The notes beneath the pieces were generated by a model. It did not search any database. It saw nothing but the letters and a program-made list of their open reading frames with translations, and was not told where the DNA came from. A stretch of 64,000 nt of DNA from NCBI RefSeq assembly GCF_000716605.1, contig NZ_JNXE01000028.1, forward strand, positions 73,419 to 137,418, read 5' to 3'. The DNA is from Streptomyces sp. NRRL F-525. Lineage in GTDB: Bacteria; Actinomycetota; Actinomycetes; Streptomycetales; Streptomycetaceae. The first letter of the stretch is position 1, and the number at the start of each line of letters is the position of its first letter. Shown here piece after piece: positions 27,196-36,067 of this stretch. A program made the position numbers and the translations under genes.

Positions 27196-30100
27196 GTGTC
27201 AAAGCCGCCGTTCACGCACCTGCATGTCCACACCCAGTACTCGCTCCTGGACGGTGCCGCGCGGCTGAAGGACATGTTCGACGCGTGCAACGAGATGGGC
27301 ATGACCCATATCGCGATGTCCGACCACGGCAACCTGCACGGGGCCTACGACTTCTTCCACACGGCGAAGAAGGCGGGCGTCACCCCGATCATCGGCATCG
27401 AGGCGTACGTCGCCCCCGAGTCGCGGCGCAACAAGCGCAAGATCCAGTGGGGCCAGCCGCACCAGAAGCGCGACGACGTGTCCGGTTCCGGTGGTTACAC
27501 CCACAAGACGATCTGGGCGGCGAACAAGACGGGCCTGCACAACCTCTTCAAGCTGTCCTCGGACGCGTACGCCGAGGGCTGGCTCCAGAAGTGGCCGCGC
27601 ATGGACAAGGAGACCATCTCCCAGTGGTCCGAGGGGCTCATCGCCTCCACCGGCTGCCCCTCCGGCGAGCTCCAGACCCGGCTGCGCCTGGGCCAGTACG
27701 ACGAGGCCCTGAAGGCGGCGGCCGAGTACCAGGACATCTTCGGCAAGGACCGTTACTTCCTGGAGCTGATGGACCACGGCATCGAGATCGAACACCGGGT
27801 CCGTGACGGCCTGTTGGACATCGGCAAGAAGCTCGGCATCCCGCCCCTGGTGACGAACGACTCGCACTACACGTACGCCCACGAGTCGGTCGCGCACGAC
27901 GCCCTGCTCTGCATCCAGACCGGCAAGAACCTCTCCGACCCGGACCGCTTCCGCTTCGACGGCACCGGCTACTACCTGAAGTCCACCGACGAGATGTACG
28001 CCGTCGACTCCTCGGACGCCTGGCAGGAGGGCTGCCGCAACACCCTCCTGGTCGCCGAACAGATCGACACCTCCGGCATGTTCGAGGCCAAGAACCTCAT
28101 GCCCAAGTTCGACATCCCGGACGGGTTCACCGAGGTCACCTGGTTCAAGGAGGAGGTGCGCCGGGGCATGGAGCGCCGTTTCCCGAACGGCATCCCCGAC
28201 GACCGCCAGAAGCAGGCGGACTACGAGATGGACGTCATCATCCAGATGGGGTTCCCGGGCTACTTCCTCGTCGTCGCCGACTTCATCATGTGGGCGAAGA
28301 ACAACGGCATCGCGGTCGGCCCCGGCCGTGGTTCCGCGGCCGGTTCGATCGTCGCGTACGCCATGGGCATCACCGACCTCGACCCGATCCCGCACGGCCT
28401 GATCTTCGAGCGGTTCCTGAACCCCGAGCGCGTCTCCATGCCCGATGTCGACATCGACTTCGACGAGCGTCGGCGCGTCGAGGTGATCCGGTACGTGACG
28501 GAGAAGTACGGCGCCGACAAGGTCGCCATGATCGGCACCTACGGCAAGATCAAGGCCAAGAACGCCATCAAGGACTCCGCGCGCGTGCTGGGCTACCCGT
28601 ACGCGATGGGCGACCGGCTCACCAAGGCGATGCCCGCCGACGTCCTCGGCAAGGGCATCGACCTCTCCGGCATCACCGACCCCAAGCACCCCCGCTACGG
28701 CGAGGCGGGCGAGATCCGCGGGATGTACGAGAACGAGCCGGACGTCAAGAAGGTCATCGACACCGCCAAGGGCGTCGAGGGCCTGGTCCGGCAGATGGGC
28801 GTGCACGCGGCCGGCGTCATCATGTCCAGCGAGCCCATCGTCGACCACGCCCCGGTGTGGGTCCGCCACACGGACGGCGTGACCATCACGCAGTGGGACT
28901 ACCCGCAGTGCGAGTCGCTCGGCCTGCTGAAGATGGACTTCCTGGGCCTGCGCAACCTCACGATCATGGACGACGCCATCAAGATGGTGAAGTCCAACAA
29001 GGGCATCGACCTGGAGATGCTCGCCCTCCCGCTCGACGACCCCAAGACCTTCGAACTGCTCTGCCGCGGCGACACGTTGGGCGTCTTCCAGTTCGACGGC
29101 GGCCCGATGCGCTCGCTGCTGCGCCAGATGCAGCCCGACAACTTCGAGGACATCTCCGCCGTGTCGGCCCTGTACCGCCCGGGCCCGATGGGCATGAACT
29201 CGCACATCAACTACGCCGAGCGCAAGAACAAGCGCCAGGAGATCACCCCGATCCACAAGGAGCTGGAGGAGCCCCTCGAGGAGGTCCTCGCGGTGACCTA
29301 CGGCCTGATCGTGTACCAGGAGCAGGTGCAGAAGGCCGCCCAGATCGTCGCCGGTTACTCGCTCGGCGAGGCCGACATCCTGCGCCGCGTGATGGGCAAG
29401 AAGAAGCCCGACGAGCTGGCGAAGAACTTCACCATCTTCCAGGCGGGCGCCAAGAAGAACGGCTACAGCGACGAGGCGATCCAGGGCCTGTGGGACGTCC
29501 TGGTCCCCTTCGCGGGCTACGCGTTCAACAAGGCGCACTCCGCCGCGTACGGCCTGGTCTCGTACTGGACCGCCTACCTGAAGGCCAACTACCCGGCCGA
29601 GTACATGGCGGCGCTGCTCACCTCGGTCAAGGACGACAAGGACAAGTCCGCGATCTACCTGAACGAGTGCCGCCGCATGAAGATCAAGGTGCTCCCGCCG
29701 AACGTCAACGAGTCGGTGCACAACTTCGCCGCCCAGGGCGACGACGTGATCCTCTTCGGCCTGGAGGCCGTGCGCAACGTCGGTACGAACGTGGTGGATT
29801 CGATCATCCGGTCCCGCAAGGCGAAGGGGAAGTACGGCTCGTTCCCCGACTACCTGGACAAGGTCGAGGCCGCCGCCTGCAACAAGCGGACCACCGAATC
29901 CCTCATCAAGGCCGGGGCGTTCGACACCCTGGGGCACACCCGCAAGGGCCTCACCGCGCACTTCGAGCCGATGATCGACAACGTGGTGGCGGTCAAGCGC
30001 AAGGAGGCCGAGGGGCAGTTCGACCTCTTCGGGGGCATGGGCGAGGAGGACACCAGCGAGCCCGGCTTCGGACTCGACGTGGAGTTCACCACCGACGAGT

Positions 30101-30735
30101 GGGAGAAGACGTATCTCCTCGCCCAGGAGCGGGAGATGCTCGGTCTGTACGTCTCCGACCACCCGCTCTTCGGCCTGGAGCACGTGCTGTCCGACAAGGC
30201 CGACGCGGGCATCGCCCAGCTCACCGGAGGTGAGCACGGGGACGGCGCGGTCGTCACCATCGGCGGCATCATCTCGGGCCTCCAGCGCAAGATGACCAAG
30301 CAGGGCAACGCCTGGGCGATCGCCACCGTCGAGGACCTCGCGGGCTCCATCGAGTGCATGTTCTTCCCGGCGTCCTACCAGCTGGTGTCGACCCAACTCG
30401 TCGAGGACACCATCGTGTTCGTCAAGGGCCGCCTCGACAAGCGCGAGGACGTGCCGCGCCTGGTCGCGATGGAGATGCAGGTCCCGGACGTGTCGAACGT
30501 GGGCACCAACGCGCCCGTGATCCTCACCATCCCGGCGACCCGGGTCACTCCGCCGATGGTCAGCAGGCTCGGTGAGATCCTCAGCCACCACCGGGGCGAC
30601 AGCGAGGTCCGCATCAAGCTCCAGGGCCCGACCAAGACCACGATCCTGCGTCTGGACAAGCACCGGGTGAAGCCCGACCCGGCGCTGTTCGGCGACTTGA
30701 AGGTGCTGCTCGGCGCGGCCTGCCTGGCGGGCTAG
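27196..30735 (+). CDS. dnaE: DNA polymerase III alpha subunit
   Basis: Catalytic subunit of the replicative polymerase (DnaE1). An N-terminal PHP domain begins with FTHLHVHTQYSLLDG; the metal-binding His residues are kept. The polymerase core shows VGPGRGSAAGSIVAYA near residue 380 and the catalytic acidic motif MPDVDIDFDERRR at about 415. The fingers, helix-hairpin-helix, beta-clamp-binding QFDLF near residue 945, and the OB fold (VTIGGIISGLQRKMTKQGNAW, from ~1018) follow. GTG 27196 with GGAGG seven bases before gives 1179 aa; the in-frame ATG at 27157 is not needed. A perfect hairpin terminates it. Confidence 0.98.
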   Translation: MSKPPFTHLHVHTQYSLLDGAARLKDMFDACNEMGMTHIAMSDHGNLHGAYDFFHTAKKAGVTPIIGIEAYVAPESRRNKRKIQWGQPHQKRDDVSGSGGYTHKTIWAANKTGLHNLFKLSSDAYAEGWLQKWPRMDKETISQWSEGLIASTGCPSGELQTRLRLGQYDEALKAAAEYQDIFGKDRYFLELMDHGIEIEHRVRDGLLDIGKKLGIPPLVTNDSHYTYAHESVAHDALLCIQTGKNLSDPDRFRFDGTGYYLKSTDEMYAVDSSDAWQEGCRNTLLVAEQIDTSGMFEAKNLMPKFDIPDGFTEVTWFKEEVRRGMERRFPNGIPDDRQKQADYEMDVIIQMGFPGYFLVVADFIMWAKNNGIAVGPGRGSAAGSIVAYAMGITDLDPIPHGLIFERFLNPERVSMPDVDIDFDERRRVEVIRYVTEKYGADKVAMIGTYGKIKAKNAIKDSARVLGYPYAMGDRLTKAMPADVLGKGIDLSGITDPKHPRYGEAGEIRGMYENEPDVKKVIDTAKGVEGLVRQMGVHAAGVIMSSEPIVDHAPVWVRHTDGVTITQWDYPQCESLGLLKMDFLGLRNLTIMDDAIKMVKSNKGIDLEMLALPLDDPKTFELLCRGDTLGVFQFDGGPMRSLLRQMQPDNFEDISAVSALYRPGPMGMNSHINYAERKNKRQEITPIHKELEEPLEEVLAVTYGLIVYQEQVQKAAQIVAGYSLGEADILRRVMGKKKPDELAKNFTIFQAGAKKNGYSDEAIQGLWDVLVPFAGYAFNKAHSAAYGLVSYWTAYLKANYPAEYMAALLTSVKDDKDKSAIYLNECRRMKIKVLPPNVNESVHNFAAQGDDVILFGLEAVRNVGTNVVDSIIRSRKAKGKYGSFPDYLDKVEAAACNKRTTESLIKAGAFDTLGHTRKGLTAHFEPMIDNVVAVKRKEAEGQFDLFGGMGEEDTSEPGFGLDVEFTTDEWEKTYLLAQEREMLGLYVSDHPLFGLEHVLSDKADAGIAQLTGGEHGDGAVVTIGGIISGLQRKMTKQGNAWAIATVEDLAGSIECMFFPASYQLVSTQLVEDTIVFVKGRLDKREDVPRLVAMEMQVPDVSNVGTNAPVILTIPATRVTPPMVSRLGEILSHHRGDSEVRIKLQGPTKTTILRLDKHRVKPDPALFGDLKVLLGAACLAG

Positions 30736-30754
30736 CAACAGGCGTACGGACAGG

Positions 30755-30792
30755 ACTGAGGGGCGCATCCGCCAACGGATGCGCCCCTCAGT
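30755..30792. terminator. Bidirectional terminator between dnaE and the 54-aa gene
   Basis: A perfect 17-bp stem (30755-30771 and 30776-30792) closed by a CCAA loop lies 20 bases after the dnaE stop and just beyond the stop of the convergent small gene. It can serve both strands. Confidence 0.88.
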
Positions 30793-30817
30793 CGTTCAAC
30801 AACCCTTAAAGCAGGCC

Positions 30818-30982
30818 TCAGTTGTGACCGAAGCGCTTCTGCTTGCCCTTGCGGGCCATGTCGCTCGGCGTCGCCTGGGATATGCGCTGTTCGGCCTGTG
30901 CCTCCATCGAGGACGACGTGGCCTGCTCCTGGGCGCGCTCGGACTGCGGCTGCTTGCGGTCACGGTGCTTGTTCTTGGCCAT
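30818..30982 (-). CDS. 54-aa basic hydrophilic protein of unknown function
   Basis: Small gene with a strong AGGAGG binding site nine bases before its ATG. The product begins MAKNKHRDRKQ and ends DMARKGKQKRFGHN; it is rich in Lys, Arg, Gln and Ser, with no hydrophobic segment, and is probably disordered. I recall similar short proteins ending in RFGHN across Streptomyces (possibly DUF6243), which supports it as real. It is convergent with dnaE. It may bind nucleic acid or the ribosome; this is a guess from charge only. Confidence 0.75.
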   Translation of the reverse strand: MAKNKHRDRKQPQSERAQEQATSSSMEAQAEQRISQATPSDMARKGKQKRFGHN

Positions 30983-31206
30983 GGTGATCTGCCTCCTGAG
31001 GGGGATCTAGGGGCCAGGGCCGCGACCAGATTCACATAGCCTGACGAAGAACGCATTTCGGATAATTACCGTGTGTGACATGGTTGGTGCGAGAGAGCAG
31101 CCCCGAAACGCCACGCCGAAGATCGAGTTCGGGCCGTTAACCCCTGCGCGGTCGGGCAGACTCGAAGCAAGCCCGAAGTGAACCGACCGGGAAGAGGGTG
31201 AGTCGC

Positions 31207-32430
31207 GTGGACCGCTGCATCGTCCTGGTGGACGCCGGGTATCTGCTGGGGGCCGCTGCGAGTCTCCTCGCCGGAGAACCCTCGCGTTCCAGGATCACCG
31301 TCGATCACGCCGCCCTCATCCAGGGCCTGCGCGAGCGCGCCGAGTCCGACACCGAACGACCCCTGCTGCGCATCTACTGGTTCGACGGCGCCCCCGACCG
31401 CGTCCCCCAGCCCGAGCACCGCAGGCTCCGCGTGATGCCCCGCGTGACCGTCCGCCTCGGCGCCCTGACCCGCAGCGACGGCCGCTGGGCGCAGAAGGGC
31501 GTCGACGCCGCCATGCACGCCGAGCTGACCGAGCTGGCCCGCAACCGCGCCTGCTCCGACGTCGTCCTCGTCACCGGCGACGGCGACCTGCTGCCGGGCA
31601 TGATGGCCGCCAAGGAGCACGGCGTCGCCGTACACCTGTGGGCCGTGCAGGCCGCGGACGGGGACTACAACCAGTCCGAGGACCTGGTCGCCGAGGCCGA
31701 CGAGCGGCGGGTGCTGGACCGGACCTGGATCACCAAGGCCGTACGGGCGAAGGATCTCGGCGGGGTGTGCGCGCCGCCACCCGTGCCGCGGCCGGAGATC
31801 GCCGCGATCCTGTCCGCGCCGCTGCCCGAGTCCGCGCCGGCCGCGCGTGAGCGGCCGGCCGAGGAGAGCGAGCACGCGACCGCCGCGGCCGGATCCGAGA
31901 ACGGCTCGCAGGAGCGGGTGCCCGCGCCCAAGGGCGTGCCCACCCCGAAGGACCTGGCGAGCTTGAAGGCCCCCGGTGCCGCCGCGCCGGCGCAGCAGCC
32001 CGCGAGCGCGACCCTGCGCTGGTCCTCCGACAAAGGGTGGGTCGACCGGCCGGGCGGCGCCGCCGAGCCGCCCGAGGTCGCCTCGATGCCGACGCTCGCG
32101 CAGCTGACCACCGCCGAGCAGCGTTGGGCCGACCGCGAGGAGGACATCACCACGGTCGGCGGCGACCCCTACGAAGTGGGCCAGGTCTTCGCCCGCCGCT
32201 GGATGGGCCGCCTCGGCGACCACGGCAGCCACCTGCAGAAGCTGTCCGGGATGTACCCCCGCGTCCCGCACCGCATCGACGGTGAACTCCTGCGCTACGC
32301 CGCCCGGTTCGGCCTCCTCGCGCACAAGGACGACCAGATCGACGAGCACGACCGGTACGCGATCCGGGCCGGTTTCTGGCGCGAGATCGACGTACGGACG
32401 GCCGCGGAGCACGCGCCCGCCGGGGAGTGA
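31207..32430 (+). CDS. NYN-domain (PIN-like) putative RNase
   Basis: The N-terminal ~165 residues match the NYN/LabA (DUF88) PIN-like nuclease fold: CIVLVDAGYLLGAAA with the first Asp, LRIYWFDGAPD, QKGVDAAMHAELTELA with the second acidic cluster, and DVVLVTGDGDLLPGM with the third. A Pro/Ala-rich disordered stretch (about 190-275) separates it from a conserved C-terminal domain that starts at WSSDKGWVDRPGG and ends near YAIRAGFWREID. GTG 31207 is chosen over GTG 31198 because the GAAGAGGG site lies eight bases ahead. Family members cut RNA; the target here is unknown. Confidence 0.85.
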   Translation: MDRCIVLVDAGYLLGAAASLLAGEPSRSRITVDHAALIQGLRERAESDTERPLLRIYWFDGAPDRVPQPEHRRLRVMPRVTVRLGALTRSDGRWAQKGVDAAMHAELTELARNRACSDVVLVTGDGDLLPGMMAAKEHGVAVHLWAVQAADGDYNQSEDLVAEADERRVLDRTWITKAVRAKDLGGVCAPPPVPRPEIAAILSAPLPESAPAARERPAEESEHATAAAGSENGSQERVPAPKGVPTPKDLASLKAPGAAAPAQQPASATLRWSSDKGWVDRPGGAAEPPEVASMPTLAQLTTAEQRWADREEDITTVGGDPYEVGQVFARRWMGRLGDHGSHLQKLSGMYPRVPHRIDGELLRYAARFGLLAHKDDQIDEHDRYAIRAGFWREIDVRTAAEHAPAGE

Positions 32431-32537
32431 GCGCAGCCGGCCGGGCCGCGCGGTGGCGGGACGGCTTTACCGGCGATTGTGCCGTTCTCGACCGACCCGC
32501 GAACGGGCGGGGCTCCCGGACCCCGTAGTCTCGTCCC

Positions 32538-33554
32538 GTGAGTACGCGCGCGGGACAGGCACTTCGACACGGTGATGATGTCGTGTGTGCGGTGCGCGGG
32601 CTCAGCAAGACCTATCCGGCGGTGCGCGGACGGCGCGGTGCGCCGGGAACCCCCGAGGTGCGGGCCACCGACGACGTGACCCTCGACATCCGCCGGGGCG
32701 AGATCTTCGGACTGCTCGGCCCGAACGGCGCCGGCAAGTCCACCCTCGTACGCCAGCTGACCGGGCTCATGCGGCCCGACGCCGGCAGCGTCGAGATCCT
32801 CGGCCACGACATCGTCCGCCACCCCGAGCGGGCCGCGCGGATCCTCGCCTACCTCGGCCAGGAGTCCTCCGCCCTCGACGAACTCACCGTGTCGCTCGCC
32901 GCCGAGACCACCGCCCGGCTGCGCGGCCTGGAGCTGCGCGAGGCGCGGGCCGAACGGGACGCCGTACTGGACGAGTTGGGGCTTACGGCCATTGCCGGGC
33001 GGCCGCTGAAGAAGCTGTCCGGTGGGCAGCGGCGGCTGGCGTGTGTCGCCGCCGCGCTGGTCGGGGAGCGGCCGCTGCTGGTGCTCGACGAGCCGACCAC
33101 CGGGATGGATCCGGTGGCGCGCAGGGCCGTGTGGTCCGCCGTCGACCGGCGCCGGGCCGAGCGCGGGTCCACCGTGCTGCTCGTCACCCACAACGTCATC
33201 GAGGCCGAGACGGTCCTCGACCGGGTCGCCGTCCTCGACCAGGGCAAGGTCATCGCCTGCGACACCCCCGCCGGGCTCAAGGAACAGGTCGCGGGCGAGG
33301 TGCGGGTCGAGCTGGTGTGGCGGGAGAAGCCGCCGCTGGACGTCCCGGAGGTCGCCGCGCTGCGGGACCGGGCCGTCGAGTCCGGCCGCCGCTGGACGCT
33401 GCGGCTGGCCCCCGAGGAGGCCCGGGTGGCCGTCGCCACGGTGACCGGCGGGGCGGCCTTCGCGGCCCTCGACGACTTCACGCTGGCCACGCCCAGCCTG
33501 GAGGACGTGTATCTGACGCTGGGCGGGAACGCGCAGGGGCTGGTGAAGGCATGA
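32538..33554 (+). CDS. ABC-2 type transporter ATP-binding protein
   Basis: ATPase of a drug/lipid-type exporter, 338 aa. Walker A is LLGPNGAGKSTL, the signature is KKLSGGQRRLACVAAALV, Walker B is LLVLDEPTTGMDP, and the switch His is in LLVTHNVIEAETV. A ~30-residue N-terminal extension and a C-terminal accessory domain of ~85 residues (VRVELVWREKPPL onward) are typical of ABC-2 exporters. GTG 32538 starts it. Its TGA overlaps the ATG of a 33-codon ORF that leads into the permease. Substrate unknown. Confidence 0.93.
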   Translation: MSTRAGQALRHGDDVVCAVRGLSKTYPAVRGRRGAPGTPEVRATDDVTLDIRRGEIFGLLGPNGAGKSTLVRQLTGLMRPDAGSVEILGHDIVRHPERAARILAYLGQESSALDELTVSLAAETTARLRGLELREARAERDAVLDELGLTAIAGRPLKKLSGGQRRLACVAAALVGERPLLVLDEPTTGMDPVARRAVWSAVDRRRAERGSTVLLVTHNVIEAETVLDRVAVLDQGKVIACDTPAGLKEQVAGEVRVELVWREKPPLDVPEVAALRDRAVESGRRWTLRLAPEEARVAVATVTGGAAFAALDDFTLATPSLEDVYLTLGGNAQGLVKA

Positions 33555-33652
33555 GTGCACGGGCCGTCGTATCCGTATGGGACAGGGCGAATGTCGTTGT
33601 ATCCGTAGGGGACAGGGCGTCTGCCGGCGTCGAGAGGAGCAGCGCGACGTGA
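33551..33652 (+). CDS. 33-aa bridging ORF between ABC ATPase and permease
   Basis: A tiny ORF whose ATG overlaps the ATPase stop (ATGA, 33551-33554) and whose TGA overlaps the permease GTG (GTGA, 33649-33652). It begins MSARAVVSVWDRANV and contains a tandem repeat, VVSVWDRA then VVSVGDRA. At DNA level GTATCCGTA plus GGGACAGGGCG occurs twice, and GTCGTATCCG appears again at the permease start. It may be a coupling leader, or the residue of a local duplication of the permease start that kept both overlaps. No homologue is known to me. Confidence 0.5.
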   Translation: MSARAVVSVWDRANVVVSVGDRASAGVERSSAT

Positions 33653-34476
33653 GTGTCGTATCCGCCGATGTTCTGCCGAGTGGTCCCCTGGCCGTGCCGG
33701 AGGCCACCGCCTCGGGCGCGGCCGAGCTGGGGCCGAAGGCGAGGCTGTGGCCGTCCATGGCCGCCGTGTACCGGGCGCAGCTGTCCCGGGCGCGGGTCGC
33801 GCGGATCCCGCTGCTGTTCGTGGCGACCTTCCAGTCGGTCGGCATCCTGATCATGATGCGCGGGGTCGTCGACGGCGGGAGCCACGACGCCCGGTTCGTG
33901 GTCGCCGGCTCGTCCGTGCTCGTCGTCGCCTACGTCGGGCTCAACCTCCTCGCGCAGTACTTCGGGCAGCTGCGCGGCAGCGGCGGGCTCGACCACTACG
34001 CCACCCTGCCGGTGCCGCCCGCGGCCGTGGTGCTGGGCGCGGCGGGGGCGTACGCCTCCTTCACCGTGCCGGGGACCGCGCTGACCGCCGTCTTCGGGTG
34101 CGTGCTGTTCGGGCTGCCGATGGGGAACATCTGGATCCTGGCGGCGGTGATCCCGCTCGCGGGGGCCGCGCTCGCCGGACTCGGGGCGGCGCTGGGGCTG
34201 CTGGCTCCTCGGCCCGAACTCGCCACGCTGCTCGGGCAGTTGGGGATGTCCGCGGCCCTGTTGCTGGGTGTGCTGCCCGCTGATCGGATGCCGGACGCGG
34301 TGCGGTTCCTGCGGGATCTGGTGCCCTCGACGTACGGCGTGGAGGCGTTCGCGCAGACGTTCGCGGCGCATCCGGACTGGGCGCTCGTCCTCGGTGACCT
34401 CGCCGTATGCGCCGGGGTCGGGGTCGTTTCGCTGGCCGTCGCCGCCTGGGCATACCGTCGGGCTGCCGTCCGGTGA
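33649..34476 (+). CDS. ABC-2 type transporter permease
   Basis: Membrane partner of the preceding ATPase. After a ~35-residue cytosolic N-terminus, about six helices are visible, including IPLLFVATFQSVGILIMM, VLVVAYVGLNLLAQYF, IWILAAVIPLAGAALAGLGAAL and the last LVLGDLAVCAGVGVVSLAVAAW, the ABC-2 permease layout. GTG 33649 has GAGGAG at 33634-33639 and overlaps the 33-codon ORF; the in-frame ATG at 33577 would add a low-quality repeat-derived N-terminus. 275 aa. Confidence 0.88.
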   Translation: MSVVSADVLPSGPLAVPEATASGAAELGPKARLWPSMAAVYRAQLSRARVARIPLLFVATFQSVGILIMMRGVVDGGSHDARFVVAGSSVLVVAYVGLNLLAQYFGQLRGSGGLDHYATLPVPPAAVVLGAAGAYASFTVPGTALTAVFGCVLFGLPMGNIWILAAVIPLAGAALAGLGAALGLLAPRPELATLLGQLGMSAALLLGVLPADRMPDAVRFLRDLVPSTYGVEAFAQTFAAHPDWALVLGDLAVCAGVGVVSLAVAAWAYRRAAVR

Positions 34477-34510
34477 CGCGCCGCACAGCCGGGCCTGGCA
34501 CGATGGCATT

Positions 34511-35251
34511 GTGACCGCACCGCTGACTCCGCCTCCGCCGCCGCGTGACCAGTCCCCGCACGATGCGTGGCAGCCGCCGGGTGACCCCAATTCCCCGGAT
34601 TCCCCGGGTGCCACGGACGCCCCCGGTGAGCCGGGGGCCGGGTATCCCGTGTACGCCCCGCAGGAAGCGTCCTACGGGGCGGACGGGCCCGGGATCAAGA
34701 CCGAGCTGATCGAGGCCGTGGTCGTCACCGTCGCCTCGGCGGTCGGCGGGGTGTTGCTTGGGGTGTTGTGGTGGTGGCTGGCGCCGCATGTTCCGCTGGT
34801 CGGGGACGTGGTCGACAAGAGCTGGGTCGTCTACCTCAAGGACTCCGAGGGTGAGCAGGCCGTGGGGGTGGACGGAACGTTCACTCTGCTTGCCGTCGCT
34901 TTTGGGGTCGTGAGCGCGCTTGTCGTCTTTTTGTTGCGGCGGCGTGGGGGAGTGCCGCTGGTCGCAGCGCTGGCTCTGGGTGGGTTGCTCGCCGCGTTCA
35001 TCGCCTGGCGGCTGGGGATGTGGTTCGGGCCTACCAAGGATGTGCTCGCGCATGCCAAGGCTGTGGGTAAGGGGGTTACGTTCTCCGCGCCGCTGAAGAT
35101 GGGGGCGAAGGGGGCGTTGCTGGCCTGGCCGGTGGCCGCGCTGGTCGTTCATCTGGGGCTGACGGCGTTGTTCGGGCCTCGGGATCCTGAGCCGGGGTAT
35201 GTGCAGCAGGGGGTTGGGCCTACGGATGGGTACGGGGCTCCTCTGTCCTAG
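34511..35251 (+). CDS. Proline-rich membrane protein of unknown function
   Basis: A 246-aa protein. Residues 1-70 are Pro/Gly/Asp-rich and cytosolic (LTPPPPPRDQSPHD). Four hydrophobic segments follow, at about residues 72-95 (VVVTVASAVGGVLLGVLWWW), 120-140, 145-165 and 195-215, with an extracytoplasmic loop carrying DKSWVVYLKDSEGEQA between the first two. It may belong to the DUF2567 group, but I am not certain. It lies 34 bases after the ABC permease in the same direction, so it could be part of that unit. Confidence 0.75.
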   Translation: MTAPLTPPPPPRDQSPHDAWQPPGDPNSPDSPGATDAPGEPGAGYPVYAPQEASYGADGPGIKTELIEAVVVTVASAVGGVLLGVLWWWLAPHVPLVGDVVDKSWVVYLKDSEGEQAVGVDGTFTLLAVAFGVVSALVVFLLRRRGGVPLVAALALGGLLAAFIAWRLGMWFGPTKDVLAHAKAVGKGVTFSAPLKMGAKGALLAWPVAALVVHLGLTALFGPRDPEPGYVQQGVGPTDGYGAPLS

Positions 35252-35257
35252 GTTTTC

Positions 35258-35390
35258 TCGCCCCCGCCGCCCCTACCCGTCCCATCCCCAGGGGCTGCCG
35301 CCCCTTCCGCCCCGCCTGGGGGCTGCGCCCCCAGACCCCCATCGGCCTGGACGGCCTCGTCCTCAAACGCCGGACGGGCTGGATGTGGCG
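35258..35390 (+). repeat. Dispersed Streptomyces intergenic repeat (CGTCCTCAAACGCCGGACGG type)
   Basis: The 300-bp gap from 35252 to 35551 holds no gene that I believe. Its first half contains a CCCC-rich part with the inverted pair GGGGGCTGCGCCCCC, followed by CGTCCTCAAACGCCGGACGG, whose ends pair (CGTCC/GGACG). I know this arrangement as a repeat found between genes in many Streptomyces genomes. The rest (35391-35551) shows nothing recognisable. It may act as a terminator-like structure for the upstream gene. Confidence 0.6.
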
Positions 35391-35551
35391 GCCTGCGTTG
35401 GGAAGTCACGCCCGCCCGACCGGTGCCCGAAACGCCTACGCCGGCCTCCGCCCGTGGTTTGCCCTGTGCTTCCTGATGCGCCACTTTCGTTTCCGCGTTT
35501 TCTTCGACATGTCTCTTCCTCTTAACCGAGGACAGGGAGGGCGTCGAGGGG

Positions 35552-36052
35552 TCACGCACGGCCGATGGGGGCCAGTACCGCGGCGGTGAGGGTTTTCAGG
35601 TCGTCGGGGGTGAGTTCCACCTCCAGGCCGCGGCGGCCTGCCGAGACGCAGATCGTGGGGTGGGTGGTGGCTGAGGCGTCCAGGACCGTGCGGAGTTTTT
35701 TGCGTTGGCCCAGGGGGGAGATGCCGCCTCGGACGTAGCCCGTGGTGCGTTCGGCGAGGGTGGGGTCGGCCATCGTGGCGCGTTTGCCGCCTACCGCTGA
35801 GGCGAGGGCCTTCAGGTCCAGTTGGCCCGCCACCGGGACCACGGCGACCGTCAGGGTGCCGTCCACGTCCGCCAGCAGGGTTTTGAAGACCCGGTCCGGG
35901 GAGACGCCCATCGCCTCGGCCGCCTCCTCGCCGTAGGAGGGGTGGGAGGGGTCGTGGTCGTAGGCGTGGAGTTCGTACGGCACCCCCGCGGTCGTCAGGG
36001 CGACCGTCGCCGGGGTGCCGCCCGACTGTTGCTGTTTCTGCTTCTTGGCCAT
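35552..36052 (-). CDS. ybaK: YbaK/EbsC-type Cys-tRNA(Pro) deacylase
   Basis: Trans-editing enzyme of the ProRS INS-like family; YbaK hydrolyses Cys-tRNA(Pro) to prevent mistranslation. The 166-aa protein has SYGEEAAEAMGVSPDRVFKTLLADVDG, VPVAGQLDLKALASAVGGKRATMAD, and GYVRGGISPLGQRKKLRTVLD, which is the family's substrate-binding segment with the conserved GGxSPxGxxK. It starts at ATG 36052, 15 bases after the LonN-domain gene, so both are likely one transcript. Confidence 0.93.
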   Translation of the reverse strand: MAKKQKQQQSGGTPATVALTTAGVPYELHAYDHDPSHPSYGEEAAEAMGVSPDRVFKTLLADVDGTLTVAVVPVAGQLDLKALASAVGGKRATMADPTLAERTTGYVRGGISPLGQRKKLRTVLDASATTHPTICVSAGRRGLEVELTPDDLKTLTAAVLAPIGRA

Positions 36053-36067
36053 CAGGGGACTCCCGCG

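Noticed and set aside
27199..30768. 1189-codon minus-strand frame over dnaE
   Set aside because: Antisense shadow of dnaE with a composition (Leu, Asp, His, Val, Gly-rich) typical of such shadows.
35248..35559. 103-codon minus-strand ORF in the gap after the ABC cluster
   Set aside because: It lies over a dispersed repeat and the ybaK end, has no good binding site and no recognisable motif.
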